This document shows, one piece after another, positions 23,106 to 37,600 of a stretch of DNA of 64,000 nt. The translations under genes were made by a program, and so were the position numbers. The stretch's first letter is position 1; every line of letters begins with the position of its first letter. Origin of the DNA: Rotaria sordida (lineage: Eukaryota > Rotifera > Eurotatoria > Philodinida > Philodinidae); assembly GCA_905250125.1 (NCBI GenBank), contig CAJNOL010000867.1, positions 33,709-97,708 of the forward strand, read 5' to 3'. Under the pieces are notes generated by a model. That model worked only from the letters and a program-made list of their open reading frames with translations, was not told the DNA's origin and searched no databases.

Positions 23106-26100
23106 TTAAAGTCTTAAATTTTCCATTTCTTCTATTAATTCATTTTCACGTTTTATTTTTTCTAATTGATCAACTTCAAGTTTATCACCATTTGCTAATC
23201 GTTCTTTAAGACCTTTAATTTGTTGTAATTTCTAAATATTTATTAAATTTAAATAATAAATCATCAAAAAAAACAAACAAACATACTTTATGTGTTTGTT
23301 TAATTTTTTTATCCTTTTCAAGATCACCAGTAAATAATTCTTCAACACCACCAGGTTTCGGTACACGTGGCGTTTGTTGTGTCGCTGGTTTTACTGGTAC
23401 ATCTTCATGTAATTTAGGAACTTGTCGAGTTGTTTGTCGAAGATGTGGTGGTCTATAAGCAGCTGCTGCTTTCGCTGTTTAAACAGAAAAAAAATTCAGA
23501 TAGGATATGATATTTTTTTTTGTCTTCTAAAGAGTGATATGAAAATTTTGAGACACAATATCTCACAGCAATCTTCCAGAAATAATCGAGCTGATAAAAG
23601 TAATTTAATTCTACCGTAGATGGTTATTTTTTGTGCGGTGAGACTTGTCTAAACTTAATTTTCATATCTTTTAGAGATGCACTCATAATTCTTAAACTAT
23701 GAGTTCTAGGAAAATTTCAAAAGAGTATAAAATTTCTTTTAATCGATCGAGCACAATGGAGGAATATTTTGTCTTAAAAAAATTTTCAAGTAATCCGTTA
23801 TATTACGTTTTCCTGGTGCAGAACCATCGTCAGATCTAATTGCTGCTCGTTGACCACGAGTATATGTTCCAGGTTGCCATAAAACTTGCCATAATTCTTG
23901 ATTTTCACTTGTTTTATATTCATAAATAAGTTCACCAGTTAAACGCCAGACTTTAAAACTAAAACAAAAAAAAAAACAATTTCTAAATTCTTATGATTTA
24001 AAAATTATATAAGGATTCGTGCCCATGGCTCTCCGATAGAGATGGAACTAGTACGGATTTTAGATAGAACAGTCTGCCAGTAGACTAGTTCCATCTCTGA
24101 CCTTCGGAGCCGAATTATAACCGTTTTTCGCCCATTCTTAGCTATTTACTGGAAAATTGAATACTGGATTTAGACCTGAAATTCAGTAAAACCCTCATAA
24201 TTCGGCTCCAGAAGCCAATGAACACGAATTTTTTCTAGTCTTATCGAGATTTTCTTGATTCGGATAGTTAGTATTCGTACCCATTTTTTACTCGTAAACG
24301 TGGTGCCGTAGTAGCTGTAATAAAATGAAAATTATCATAACACCATTGAAAATGTGTTGTATCGAGTGCTTCAATTTGTGATAGACGTTTACGATCTTTC
24401 ATATTCCTAAAAAATAAAATAAACAAAAAGAAAAACAATATATTTCAATTGAAATTTATCTATATTTGATTATAACATACCAAACTTCAATATTTCCTGC
24501 AACATTTCCAAAACCACAAAGAGCAATATGTAAACCATCAAAACTATAATATGCAGCATTTTTTGCTCCTGAACTAAGTTCCCATGCAACATCACATTTA
24601 GAATTAAATATTGTTGCTTTTGATGGCATGACTAGAAAATAAAAGAGAAGTTAAAATAATTTATTCTAAATAAGAATTTTAAACATACATCCATAAACAA
24701 CACAAAATTCATCTGCAATTGGTGACCATTCCATACTATAAATAGGACCTGCTTTACCTATTTAAAAGAAGAAAGAAAACAACATATTCATAATTGAAAA
24801 AATATGAAATAAATTGATTAATTATTTACTTAATTGAACATTACTACTATCACCATTTCGATTAAGATGTTGAAGCATTGTATCACCATAATAACTATTT
24901 TCTGACATATCTGAACTACAAAGTACAAGTAATGCTGTTCCTAAAATAATGAATGTTTTTTTTGTCTTAATAAATATACAAAAGGAAAAATTTATATTAA
25001 CCTTTATAATTCCATTTCATATTAACATGATCAAAATTAAAAAAACTTTTGCTTGCAATAGTTGTTTTTAAATTGGGATAAGTAAATAATCGAACAGAAT
25101 CTGGTATACCCTATATTAAATAATATGACCAAAAAAAAAATATATATATATATATAACATAATCATATAGGTTTTTTTTTTTCATTACCTTTTTACCTTT
25201 GATATAACTTGCTATTGTATATGGTGCATTACTCTTACCTAAACTAAATATTTGTAAACCCTCAATATGTAGTCGATTAACATAACGTTCTTTAGTTAAA
25301 TAAAAGAAAAAAAATGCATTAAGAAATAAAAATCTTTTTTGAGACCAATCATTAGAATTTACCAAAATTTGGTACTTCATAAAACCATACTTGATTTGTT
25401 TGTATACGACCAAATATAGCTTCATCATTGGACCAAATCGGTGCCCTAAAAGAATATATAATTAATTCAATTTGATATTATACTAAACTTCTCACAGTAT
25501 ACATTTTATGCAAAGCAGATGATACATGTAACTTTCGTTCGCTAGGGAAACTCTTGCTCATATTTTTTTCGAGAAAATTTTTTTAATAAAAAAATATCTT
25601 ACGCCATACATCATTCGATATAGTTCCACACGCACTGATTTCAATTATATCAATGATTTTCTATAGAAATGCTTTGAAGTCTGAAACCAAGAAAGTTTAG
25701 CGAAAGAATCAAAGCATTTTGGAAAATCTGATATATGATTCAAGAGTAAGGATCGGTGTGGTTCACGATTGTTGAAATAGCTACACATTCTGTATTCCTG
25801 CTAACTAGTTAGATGTTTCGAAACACAAATGGCCTCATTGTTTTTTCATAGATCTCATATTGGCAACCAGAGCTCCGCGGAGTTCTGCATAATCGTAATT
25901 TATATTCTGAACGATAACAATGCTAAAATAAAATAAAATTTTAGATGCATGATCCTTCTCATTTTGTTTCAGAAGGTTAACAGTAGAACCCTGCGGGATA
26001 GTTCCAAACCACGGACGATTCCGAATGTCCCGCGGAATGGGACAAACAGGATTTGAGATTCGAAAAAAGTTCATCCCGCAGGACTTAAGTTGACAGAAAT

Positions 26101-27184
26101 ATCCTTAGTGGAAATTGTTTATATTAAATTTTTCTTTGACAACATCTTTCGAGTAACAGCTGAATTGTTCATTATTCACTTGATTAGATAAATTTTGTTT
26201 TCTTTCCTTTCACTTTCAATCATAGAATCGATATATCGAACTTTCCTCAATAATACCTAAAGCTTACATTAAGAGATCCTAACAAACTAAAACTAATTTT
26301 CATGACCGTGAGCGGTTATGCTAACTGTGGTGATAGAGAACACCGAATAGAATATTTTGACATAGTTTGAGCTGATATAGATTGATACGAAGGGTCGTGG
26401 GTAGCCATTAACATTTTCCCGAAAATCAAATTAAATGATTTCTTCGATGATCAATACTAGACGATATACAAAATTTCGGTTGTTACACTCCACTCAAAAT
26501 TCGTAGCATATCCTCATGAATGCAAACTATATTCCTTAAGATCCTATATAATATCTGATGGCTATACAGTTTTTTATTTTATTCTTACCATTCATTTTGT
26601 TTTTTTTGAACATAAGATGCCATTAATTCTCCATTAATTGATTTATAAATATATAAATTTGATTTTTCATCTTCACCAGCTACAGCTATTTGCATGAAAA
26701 TGAATTGATTTTATTTTATTTTTTCTTAAAATTTTTATCTTACTTTACATACTCGTAAATGGTTCAAATAATAATAAATATGTATCTTGTGGACTATATT
26801 CTAAAGCATTTATTCTTCGTTTTGGTAATTCATATAAAACTTGACGTGTATTACAACAATAAACTTGAATACTAAATAATAATAAAAAATATATATAAAG
26901 ATGAAAATTTCGAAATATTTTTTCTTGTATCAAAACGAACTTGTCTTTATTAGCAATAACAAATTGATGACCACTTCGACTAAAACATGTTAAACGACAA
27001 TTTTCAACATCAAAAACTACAACTTTGCTAATATCAGCTTCATCAGCTGGACTTGTTACTAATTGAACAGCACCTGGACCACGAACTAAAATAAAGAAAA
27101 TAATTCTTTTCTTTATTTTAATGATCAAATAAATCTACCTGCTAATAATGGTACTGAACATGTATTTGATATAGCACAAGCCAT
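23106..27184 (-). CDS. EIF2A: Eukaryotic translation initiation factor 2A (WD-repeat initiator tRNA factor)
   Basis: Fourteen exons on the minus strand: 27184-27139, 27085-26941, 26871-26753, 26685-26589, 25445-25363, 25289-25189, 25110-25002, 24940-24830, 24757-24689, 24631-24481, 24406-24281, 23958-23807, 23474-23287, 23231-23106. They join to 540 residues (human about 585). The beta-propeller matches eIF2A along its length: SVPLLAVRG at the start, VCVVYGFMPSKATIFN-type blade (EFCVVYGFMPSKATIF), KNAAYYSFDG, TATTAPRLRVKNG, ELWQVLWQP. The C-terminal part has AAAAYRPPHLR, then KDKKIK and a Lys/Glu-rich helix that ends the protein. eIF2A brings initiator Met-tRNA to the 40S subunit in alternative and stress initiation. 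It shares a 213-bp upstream spacer with the divergent ELP4. Introns 4 and 11 are enlarged by palindromic insertions. Confidence 0.93.
24015..24230. repeat. Fold-back repeat with nested inverted arms in eIF2A intron 11
   Basis: Perfect 15-bp arms AGAGATGGAACTAGT at 24038-24052 and its complement at 24084-24098; perfect 13-bp arms GGAGCCGAATTAT at 24106-24118 and its complement at 24197-24209; outer imperfect arms around ATTCGTG (about 24015-24030) and CACGAAT (about 24213-24230). The layout suggests a small foldback/MITE-type insertion. No clear target duplication was found. Confidence 0.7.
25990..26082. repeat. Short inverted repeat in eIF2A intron 4
   Basis: Perfect 10-bp arms CCTGCGGGAT at 25990-25999 and its complement at 26073-26082, enclosing a further small stem (GTCCC ... 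GGGAC near 26027-26043). It is GC-rich compared with its flanks and sits in a 1143-bp intron, so it may be the relic of a small DNA element. No target duplication is visible. Confidence 0.55.
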
Positions 27185-27397
27185 ATGAAAGTCTTCTTTC
27201 TTTCTTTTTTTTTTAATTTATTCTAGCAAATAAATAAATATTTTTTTTGCTTTTGTTTTGTTTCATCAAACTAATGACATCTATATTAATATTTAACCAA
27301 TGAAAAATCAACTGAAGAAGAATTTAAAAAATAAACACAATACACGGACATACGTACACACATTTGCTCGTCTCTTTTTTTTTTGTCTCTTCTAACT
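27185..27397. promoter_or_regulatory. Shared divergent promoter region of eIF2A and ELP4
   Basis: The two start codons lie 213 bp apart and point away from each other, so the spacer must hold both promoters. It has poly-T runs on both sides; no TATA box or other motif can be named with confidence. Confidence 0.5.
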
Positions 27398-28438
27398 ATG
27401 TCGATTACATTTAAAAAAAAAATTTCATCAACATCGAATACACGTTTACCAATAGGTACACGTTTAAATTCTAATGGAACATTATTATTAACATCATCTG
27501 GTATATCATCACTTGATACATTCGTAGGTGAAGGTTTACCTATTGGTTCTCTTGTACTTATATATGAAGATAAATATTCTAATATATCAGATTCTATTTT
27601 ACGTTGTTATTTATCTGAAGGTATTTATAATAAACATGATTTATGTATATCAGCATTAAGAAATGATCCAACAGAAAATTTACCAACAAAAGAAGAATAT
27701 AAATTATTAGATAATGATTTAAATAATGAAAATGATAAAATGAAAATTGCATGGCGTTATGAAAATCTTTCAACAATTAATTCATCATCATCATCATCAT
27801 CAACAACAAATATTCATTATGATTTACAAAGTACAAAATCTATATCAAATGAATTAATTGAACAAATTAAAATTCATAAATTAACATGGAATGATTACAT
27901 ACAAACACAAACACAAACATCAATATCATATAGAAATTATTTATTAAAATCTCTTCATCAACTTTTAACAACAAATTATTCATCACAATCTATTGATAAA
28001 CGTATTCTTCGTATTGGTATACAATCATTATCATTATCATTATTTGATCATGATAATAAATCTCATTTTGATGAATTATTTTCATTTTTATATTATCTTC
28101 GAATATTATTACGTACATCATTAGCAACATGTATAATAACATTAAATGAAAAATCAAAATTATTTGAAACATTAGCTGATATTGTATTTGAATTAAAATT
28201 ATCAAATATAAATCATAGTGATTATATAGGTTTTTGTCAATTAATTAAATTACCTCGATTAAATACAATTCAACCATTTATTCCTGATACATGGGATATT
28301 GGAATAAAATTAATAAAACATCGAAAAAATATTATTTTTGAAAAATATTCTATACCACCAGATCTAAGTCAAGATGCAAGTCGAGATGATAAACATAAAA
28401 CATTATCATGTTCATCATCAACACAATTAGATTTTTAA
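27398..28438 (+). CDS. ELP4: Elongator complex subunit 4
   Basis: Single exon, 346 residues from the ATG at 27398 (an upstream in-frame TTG at 27383 is not a likely start). ELP4 is a RecA-like ATPase-fold subunit of the Elp456 ring of Elongator, which helps modify wobble uridines of tRNAs in the cytoplasm. Diagnostic blocks are LPIGTRLNSNGTLLLTSSG at the start, the SLDTFVGEGLPIGSLVLI strand-loop that replaces a Walker A motif, the EDKYSN acidic stretch, MKIAWRYENL, RILRIGIQSLSLSLF, LLRTSLATCIIT, QLIKLPRLNTI and a C-terminal SIPPDLS. The length fits the family. It starts a same-strand run of five genes; the next start lies 76 bp after its stop, a spacing that would also suit polycistronic transcription with trans-splicing, though this is inference. 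Confidence 0.92.
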   Translation: MSITFKKKISSTSNTRLPIGTRLNSNGTLLLTSSGISSLDTFVGEGLPIGSLVLIYEDKYSNISDSILRCYLSEGIYNKHDLCISALRNDPTENLPTKEEYKLLDNDLNNENDKMKIAWRYENLSTINSSSSSSSTTNIHYDLQSTKSISNELIEQIKIHKLTWNDYIQTQTQTSISYRNYLLKSLHQLLTTNYSSQSIDKRILRIGIQSLSLSLFDHDNKSHFDELFSFLYYLRILLRTSLATCIITLNEKSKLFETLADIVFELKLSNINHSDYIGFCQLIKLPRLNTIQPFIPDTWDIGIKLIKHRKNIIFEKYSIPPDLSQDASRDDKHKTLSCSSSTQLDF

Positions 28439-28513
28439 AAGATACTTTTTAAAAATCTCTTTTTTTATTTTTATTCTAGATTAAAAAAAAATTTCTCCTT
28501 TTTTTATATTCTA

Positions 28514-31500
28514 ATGGATGAAGAAGAAGATGATACATCATCATTTCGTACACATTTATTCGATTTGTCAATTAAACGATCGAATAGTTCACCTGCTCTT
28601 CCTCTACTTGTTTCTACTGCAGAGTATGACAAGAATTTCAATTTAATTCTTTTGACATTTTAATTGATTGTATTTTTGTTTTTTTTTTTTTAGAAATGAT
28701 ATGCAATTCGATGATGCTGATTTTTGTGATGCCAAATTACGTCGACACAGTTCATCATTTGTAAGTTCAAACTTATTCTAAAATTCTTTATTTTTTCATA
28801 CGTGATAGATTAAAATTTCTTTGGAAATCTTCATATCATTGCTAAGGCTTAAGTATTTAAATGTATGCAAAAAGATTATGTCATGAAGATTTCCTTGGAG
28901 ATAATCATATAAAATTTATGTAAGTTCAGTCCTATTGCATTGATACACAAGAGTTGTACGAGAAATCAAATAATTGAAACTGTAAATCCTTGATTGTATT
29001 TTGATAAAAATGTTTTTTCTTTCGCTTCTGTTATGCTTTTTGTTGATTAAAAAAAAAAAGATATTTATCTCGAAATTTATTTAGAGTTCTCATCAATCTC
29101 GTCTTAGTCGTTTCGCTCATATAATGAAAAATGAATTAACTAATCCGATTGTTGATGAAGCTTCACAAGAACGGTATGTTGTTGTTGTTGAAACAAAACA
29201 AAACTTATTTTTCAATTTTAGTGATTTACATGATAATCTCAAAATGTCGATATCATTCACTGATTTAGCAGTTGGAGTAAGTTTACAAAAAAAAAAATAA
29301 AATAAAGTTAAATAATATATTTTTTTAGGACGAACAACAGTCACAACAACCAGCTCATTTAATAGATAGTCGTCGATCATCAGTAAACAGTTCAGATTCA
29401 TCTAATCTCTGCTATTCATCTTCGCCAAGCCCATCAACTCCTGCTCGACCTTGTACTGTTGTTAGTAATCAAAGAGTAAGTATTAACATTTGTAAGAAAA
29501 AAAACCTATTTTTATTCTTTTTTTTTATTTTCTAGCAATGTTATAGTCCAGCTCTTCAGCAACAAGTTGCACCATTTCAATGTTATTTAGCTTCTCCACC
29601 TAGTCGTTCACAAAGTCCTATTGGAATGATGACAAATACAAATAATAACAATAATAATAATAATAATAATAATAATAATTCATCAAGTAAAATTACATCT
29701 TTTCCACCTAATCTTAAACGAAAACGTAAGTTGAAGAAATTTTCTTTCATGTTTTCTATTGATATTCGCTTTCTAGAAGCTGATGATTCAACAACAACTG
29801 GACTAAGTAGTAAAAAAACTAGAATAGGCAGTGATAATGAATCACTGTTTGGATCAACTAATTCACCGTAAGTATTCACAATTTTATACACTAACAGTTC
29901 GAGGAAAAAAAGACAGTAATTCAATATCAAGGTATTCGATAATATTCAAATCACCCAAATGACCTTTGAATATCTTGAAAAGAATTTGAACTCTGAGCTA
30001 ATTGCTGTAGAGATACTACTTTTAAATGAATGCCATATTTCTTCTCAGGAAAGTTAATTTTCAACTTGGAACTTTTTACAACGACAGACCTTAACAAAAG
30101 TAGTTTCTGGTCTTTTGATTTACTTCTATCCTAAAATAAGAATATCGAATCTGCCGATGGATATGAGTGTGAAATAAAAGACACGCTATTATCTTAGAAT
30201 GGGAACAACGATAAGAATTGTAACATTCACTAATATGATATTATTAATAGAAAACTGTTTGCAAAAAAACAATGTACACTATGGTTGTCGGATATTTCTT
30301 TATATACACGTCTATTTGAAGTGGTTTATCTCTGAAATGATTGATTATAAATAGACATTGGCGTGACCAATGTTTTTTGGTCACGGTCACGGTCAAGGTC
30401 GTGACCGTAAATTACAAGAATTCTAATGACTGTAATCGTACAGTATTTTTCAGTCACCTATGTGTATATAAATTATGCAGACACAATATTGACTAAATAG
30501 TGTTTCTGTTGGCAGCAATAACCAGAAAAAGTTCGAGTTCACTTCAGTACCAACATTCTGTTATTTTTCGTTCATATAAATCACTTAATTGTTACCAAGT
30601 ACTTAATAGTATATCCCTCATATGGGATAAGCAAGCACCGAATGCGAAAGTTTTGATAAAGGTTTGGCCTTGAATGCTGTCATTTTCAGTCAATTGATAA
30701 AACTATGAAACAGAAGTCGATGTCTAATTATCATCTAGTTCTCCTTTGATATTGAACTAAATTTATTCAGTTTAATTTGTTGAGATTATGAATAGATATA
30801 CAACTATTTTGAAAAATATCTAAAACATAAACAATCATATTTTCATTAGGTTACAGCTTATCCAATTAACGATCTTCATGTGTTTTTACTGTTCATCGAA
30901 AAACTTCTTGCAATAAAACTTAATTAAAAATATGAAATAGATAATCTAGTAAATTTAAAATGTCTCAATCCTGAATATAGATCTACTTTATAATTGTTTC
31001 ATAAAACATAAAAGTACTCGAAAAAAAAATACGTTCTACTTTTGTGTAAAAAAATTTTTTTTTTTTTTGTAGAAACAGTTGTATCAATAGATTTTCTTAT
31101 CTTATCTTTTAGTGAATCTCCATCATCGTCATCATCTGGTCTAATTGATTCGAATACAAATTTACTTACTACTCAACAATCACTCAATTTTCTTTCTTCG
31201 ATAGCTCCATCTTTATCTTCTTCATCTTCTTCTTCATCAACTACAATTAGTAATGATAATAGACATTTTAAACCTATACAACATCCTGATAATGATTTAT
31301 TTCCTCCACCAAATTCACCAAGTATGTGTCCAAGTCCAACAAATTCTACATGTTCATCATCATCATCATCAATAACATTTACACCTATATCTCCAGTATC
31401 AACAACACCATCATCATCATCATTTTTACTGTTACCAGCAAATTTTAATCGTTCAACAGTTATACCATCATCAACATTATTTATACCATCAGCTACAACA

Positions 31501-31734
31501 AATATTACTATAAATACAAATTGTTCTAAATTAAAATCAACTAATCAAAATCAACTTCAACGTGGTCGTTCACTTGATGATTCATCAACACTTCAACCAT
31601 TATCTGTTATATTACCAAGAACAACAACAACAACCACAACATCAACAACTTCTCAACAAAAATCAACTAATTCATCATCTAAACAACAATTTTTCTTTTC
31701 ATCTGATGACAATAATTCAACAACTGCTCAATGA
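28514..31734 (+). CDS. PABIR/FAM122-family PP2A-B55 regulator
   Basis: Eight exons: 28514-28623, 28694-28760, 29085-29173, 29222-29276, 29329-29475, 29536-29725, 29777-29867, 31113-31734, giving 456 residues in phase. Vertebrate FAM122A/PABIR1 inhibits PP2A holoenzymes with the B55 subunit. The same ordered motifs are seen: KRSNSSPALP, LRRHSSS, then SSHQSRLSRFAHIMKNEL (the region that docks on B55), a QCYSPALQ block, RSQSPI and LKRK. The protein is otherwise low in complexity, with 13 consecutive Asn encoded by an AAT repeat and a long Ser/Thr-rich tail. The family has one or few exons in mammals, so the intron-rich structure is a lineage feature. Intron 7 (1245 bp) holds non-coding filler with a small GGTCACG-containing palindrome near 30360-30408. 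Family assignment rests on motif order. Confidence 0.75.
29636..29680. repeat. Coding (AAT)n microsatellite
   Basis: A nearly pure AAT/AAC repeat in exon 6 of the PABIR-like gene, translated as polyasparagine. Being coding, length changes would alter the protein without shifting frame. Confidence 0.95.
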
Positions 31735-33526
<1,792 letters not shown>

Positions 33527-33546
33527 AATTTGAGTAATGACAAAAT

Positions 33547-33550
<4 letters not shown>

Positions 33551-33595
<45 letters not shown>
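33551..33595. repeat. (AAAT)n microsatellite
   Basis: About eleven AAAT units directly after the GALT stop codon region, probably in its 3' UTR or the spacer to the next gene. Confidence 0.95.
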
Positions 33596-33597
<2 letters not shown>

Positions 33598-33722
33598 GAT
33601 TATCTTAGTCAAACATACACGCGTATGTTTACCCTTGATTTTAATGATAGATAGGCCCTTTTTAGTTTTCATTTGATAACCTTACTCTTGTAATTTTCTT
33701 TTTAGATTTTTATATTCTATAA

Positions 33723-34301
33723 ATGGAATTAAGTAGTGACATAGAAGAAGATTTTCGTCGTTTAAATAATCAAACACATATATCTGATAAAAATTATGAA
33801 GAATTAATTCAAAAAATTTTTTCATTATTTACATCAACAAATTCAAATATTGAATTATCATCATCTTTTGATAAACGTCTTGTATCATCGATATTAACAT
33901 TTATATTTGAATGTGTTAAATATGATTTTGATGAAACATTAATTCGTTCAAAATTTGATGATCTACAATTTACAATAAAAACTCGACAAGATCGATTTAT
34001 AAATGAATATAATAAAAATTTATCAATTATTCAATTATATCTTAAACAAAAATCAATAGAATATGATCGTTTATTAAATATTAATTGGCGTTTAGATTTA
34101 CAATTAAAAACAAATTATACTGATAAACTTCTTCAACCAATTTATATACTTGATTGGACTAAACGAGATAAATATACAACAAATATTGATCATATACAAT
34201 TTAGTTGTACACAAGAAAGTTTACAAGAACTTGTAGAAAAATTAAAAGATGCACAAAGTGTTCTTCATCAAATGCAATATCAACAACAAACTAAGAAATG
34301 A
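33723..34301 (+). CDS. COMMD3: COMM domain-containing protein 3
   Basis: Single exon, 192 residues, close to the usual length of about 195. COMMD proteins form the hetero-decameric Commander complex with CCDC22/CCDC93, which works with retriever in endosomal recycling. The N-terminal half is helical. The C-terminal COMM domain has the conserved LLNINWRLDLQLKTNY with its tryptophan (near residue 123), then a strand IQFSCTQESLQELVEKLKDA as in COMMD3, and ends in a Gln-rich tail. It follows GALT on the same strand after about 200 bp. Confidence 0.88.
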   Translation: MELSSDIEEDFRRLNNQTHISDKNYEELIQKIFSLFTSTNSNIELSSSFDKRLVSSILTFIFECVKYDFDETLIRSKFDDLQFTIKTRQDRFINEYNKNLSIIQLYLKQKSIEYDRLLNINWRLDLQLKTNYTDKLLQPIYILDWTKRDKYTTNIDHIQFSCTQESLQELVEKLKDAQSVLHQMQYQQQTKK

Positions 34302-35257
34302 TTTTTTTTTTTGCAATAGAAAAGTTTTAATTATTGTTACACTAAAGAAATAATAATAATCGATTGTCTTTTTTTTTTTTTTTTGATTTTATTTGAATGA
34401 CTTTTCTTAGATAAATTCGACTAATAACAGAGAAAATTTAGTTAAAAAGAGGAGCAAATCTTATCCCAGCACGATTTTCTTTATCTTCATGTTTATGATA
34501 ATCTTAATTTGTAGAACAAATATTTGTCATATTATTTTTTCTATGATATCAAACAAATGTTTACACTATTAGTGTTTTGAATTATTTCTAACTGTTTTCT
34601 TCACTGAGCAATAGTAAAAATTCTTGAACTTTAATCTTAAGGTTTTATCAAAGTCAATTTTGCGTCGGGAATATTCAAATCGCATGAAACTTTTAAGATA
34701 TGTTGTGACTGTAGCGGAGAGTGTATGGCGAAACTTTCAGCTTGATACTATAATATTTTCATGAGATATTCATCAAACAAGAGTCGAAAATTGTTAATTT
34801 GGCAACTCGAAATTCTCTTTAAGCTTTCATTCTCTACATTTCATGTTTATTCTGTTTGAAAGAGTATATCAGGCCCAGTAGCCTGGCATGCTCTTTCAAA
34901 TAGGAAGAAAAATAAAATGTATAAGATGAAAACCTACAGAGAATTTCGTTTAAAAACTTATATAAAAAGTCTCACACATGTTGAACATCGCAGTTTTGAA
35001 AATACAATGTCTAAAATTTATAAAAGTCTTTTGTATAAGTGAGCCTGATCGAGGCCTATGTTTGTGTAAAGTTTTTGATCGAAAGCTATTTAGCAAAACA
35101 AAATTATTGTCATGTAAATAATACTATTCTCGATTTTGATGTTTGGTTTGATATTTGATCCTAGATAATCAAGTTCTAATAATTTTCCTTTGATTAAATT
35201 CTTTCGAAATATTTTTATATTTCTATTTATTTCTAGATTAGATCATTTAATATTCAT
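34302..35257. other. Intergenic region with a hairpin
   Basis: About 950 bp without a gene. An imperfect palindrome at about 34856-34901 has 20-bp arms starting TTTGAAAGAGTATATCAGGC with three mismatches around a six-base loop. The opening words TTTGAAAGAGTAT also occur near 20556 and, inverted, near 53235, so it may belong to a dispersed small repeat. Confidence 0.5.
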
Positions 35258-36708
35258 ATGGCATTGAATCTCTTTCGATCAAGTTTATTAATAACGAATA
35301 ATCGTCAGTTAATAATTACTTTAATTAATATTCGTACACATTTTACTAAAACACCTAGTCATCATACAAAAGCTAAATGGAGACCATTTCGACGAGCAAA
35401 AATTCTTGATGTATATTTATTTATTTATCTTTTATTAATTTTGTAACCTATATTAATTATTATTATTTTTTTTATTTTTATTGTTTTAGATTGATCTACC
35501 TGATTTTGATAAAGATCGAAAATTACGTTCATATACATTACAAGAACAAAGAGAATTTTTAAAACGTGAAGGTATTCCTCCTGTTCGTAGTACTGAATAT
35601 AAACCATTATATATCGATGCATCAAGTAAATATTATTATTTGTTGATTAATTAATAATTTATTCATTATTTTTTGTCTCTTAGCTGAAGCATTTGAAGCT
35701 TATGTACCACCAGAAGGAGATGGAAAAGCAACATTAATGTCAAAAGATGTAAGATTTATTGAATTATTAAAAGTATTTAAATTCAAATATATTTATATAT
35801 TTAAAGAGATTAAATCAATTTTATACATCATTAAAAAAGAATCTAGCAACAAGAAAACATTCAAGTACAATTCGTAAATATGAACCAGATTTTGAACCAT
35901 TATTATTTGCTGATATAGCTCAACAAAGATATATTGATGCACATCAAGCATTAATGGAGTAAATTAAAATATTTTATTTATTTAGTTTTTTTTTTTTTTT
36001 TATTCTTAAATAAATATTATTTTCTTAGTCGTGATGAAGAACGTCTTATTCAATTAGTAACACCGGGATCATTGGCAGTAAGATAGAATACATTGCATTT
36101 TATCTAGTTTTTATTCTTTTATTTTATTAGCAAATGAGTCGTGGTCTTCGTTATAAAACTTTACATTGGAAATGGGTTGAAGAAATTGAACCATCCTATG
36201 TTGTTGCAATCAAAAGTGGAGAAATTCTTAAAGGTATGACAATGGCTCAAATAACTGTACGAATGCATTCAAAACAAGTAAATATATAAAGAATTTTATT
36301 TTTATTTCATATTTATTTTGTTATTTTCAGATTTGTACAATTTATGATAGATTTGGTCGTTTAATGTTTGGTAATGAAACATTACCAAAAGATGTTCTTG
36401 AATATATTGTTTTTGAACGTGTATTAACATTATCATATAGTCAATGGCGTGTTCATTCAAAAATATTACCATCATGGCTTCCACCATCGGATCCATTATT
36501 ATATACATTTGAAAAACCAAATATAAAATATATTGATGAAGATATTCCAACAGATCCAATTGAAGATGAAAAAAAACGAGAACATATTGCTAAAGAACAA
36601 GATACAACAACAAAAACAATACCAGCTCCAAGTGAATTAAAAACACCAATACCAACTCTTTCTGATATAAGTCAACCTAATAAAAAAAGAACTATTGGTT
36701 ATACATAA
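35258..36708 (+). CDS. MRPL45: Mitochondrial large ribosomal subunit protein mL45
   Basis: Seven exons: 35258-35410, 35490-35625, 35684-35748, 35807-35958, 36029-36077, 36131-36277, 36331-36708, giving 359 residues. A basic, Ser/Thr-rich N-terminus (about 1-35) is a likely mitochondrial import signal. The core has [11 protein letters not shown], then a Tim44-like fold with [43 protein letters not shown] and [11 protein letters not shown], the last two diagnostic of MRPL45. The C-terminal 70 residues are a polar, Lys/Thr/Pro-rich extension. mL45 sits near the exit tunnel of the mitoribosome and helps attach it to the inner membrane. It is the last gene of the same-strand run that starts with ELP4. 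Confidence 0.93.
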
Positions 36709-37600
36709 TTTTTCTTTTCAATGTATTGAAAAATAAAATTAGATTGATTTCAAATTTATAATTATATATTTCTTTTTTTTAAAGATATTCTAATAGATGC
36801 TGCAAAAGTTCTTCATTGATTTTATTTCTAGTACTACGTGACAACAACTCATCACAGAGACTCGACAGTTTTCTAGGTTAGAAAGAGCAAAAATTCTACT
36901 ACAAAGCTATGTAAAAATATTTGATTCGAAATACTTACCAAAGGCTGAAAAAGTGCCTTGAAACTTCATGACTTTATAGTAGTATCAAGATATTCGAGCT
37001 ATAAACTCCAGTCGAGAATAAACGATTGTAGCAGCTATAAAATGCTGGCTTTTATTTTCTAGCTTTCAATGATTTTTTAGCTATCCTCTCTTTTTCTCTT
37101 CTTTTCTAACGATTTTTTCCATTTTTTCTCTGACTTCTGTGTTTTTTGACTGTATTGGAAATTTCATCGAGCATTCTATGTGGTCATACCTTCGATGATC
37201 AAAGGTGTGCTTAGCTGGTACCTATTCATTATTTCCTTTCAATAACAACCATTCTCTACAAGTTTCAGTCAATTATCGTCGAACTACGTTCTTTTGCTTT
37301 TAGCTTTTGTTATTCGTATGGCAATTCAATAATATTAAGAATACATCCTATGCTCTGTTAAGTGAATGGTGCTTGATTCTTTCTGTCACCAAGGAACCTT
37401 TAGTAGCCGATATTTTAAATTATTCTAGCGATTTATTTTTTTTTCGGGCTTTTTTTACTTGAGAATCGATAATATATCTCATTTGCATCAGTATTTCATC
37501 AATCGTGGCCCTAGTTTGGGTGTGAGAAAAATAACAACTGTCACATCCAAATCGATCGATTCATTCATCATTCGAGCATATTCATTTCTTTCGTTTCATC
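36709..37600. other. Intergenic region, nothing recognised
   Basis: About 890 bp. The region 37459-37600 leads into the next gene and probably contains its promoter and 5' UTR; no TATA box at the right distance is clear. Confidence 0.5.

Noticed and set aside
25835-26074. 79-codon minus frame in eIF2A intron 4
   Set aside because: It has no splice sites that would keep the eIF2A frame and covers the small inverted repeat.
29583-29930. Minus-strand frame with a long leucine run in the PABIR-like gene
   Set aside because: It is the reverse complement of the AAT repeat that encodes polyasparagine on the plus strand.
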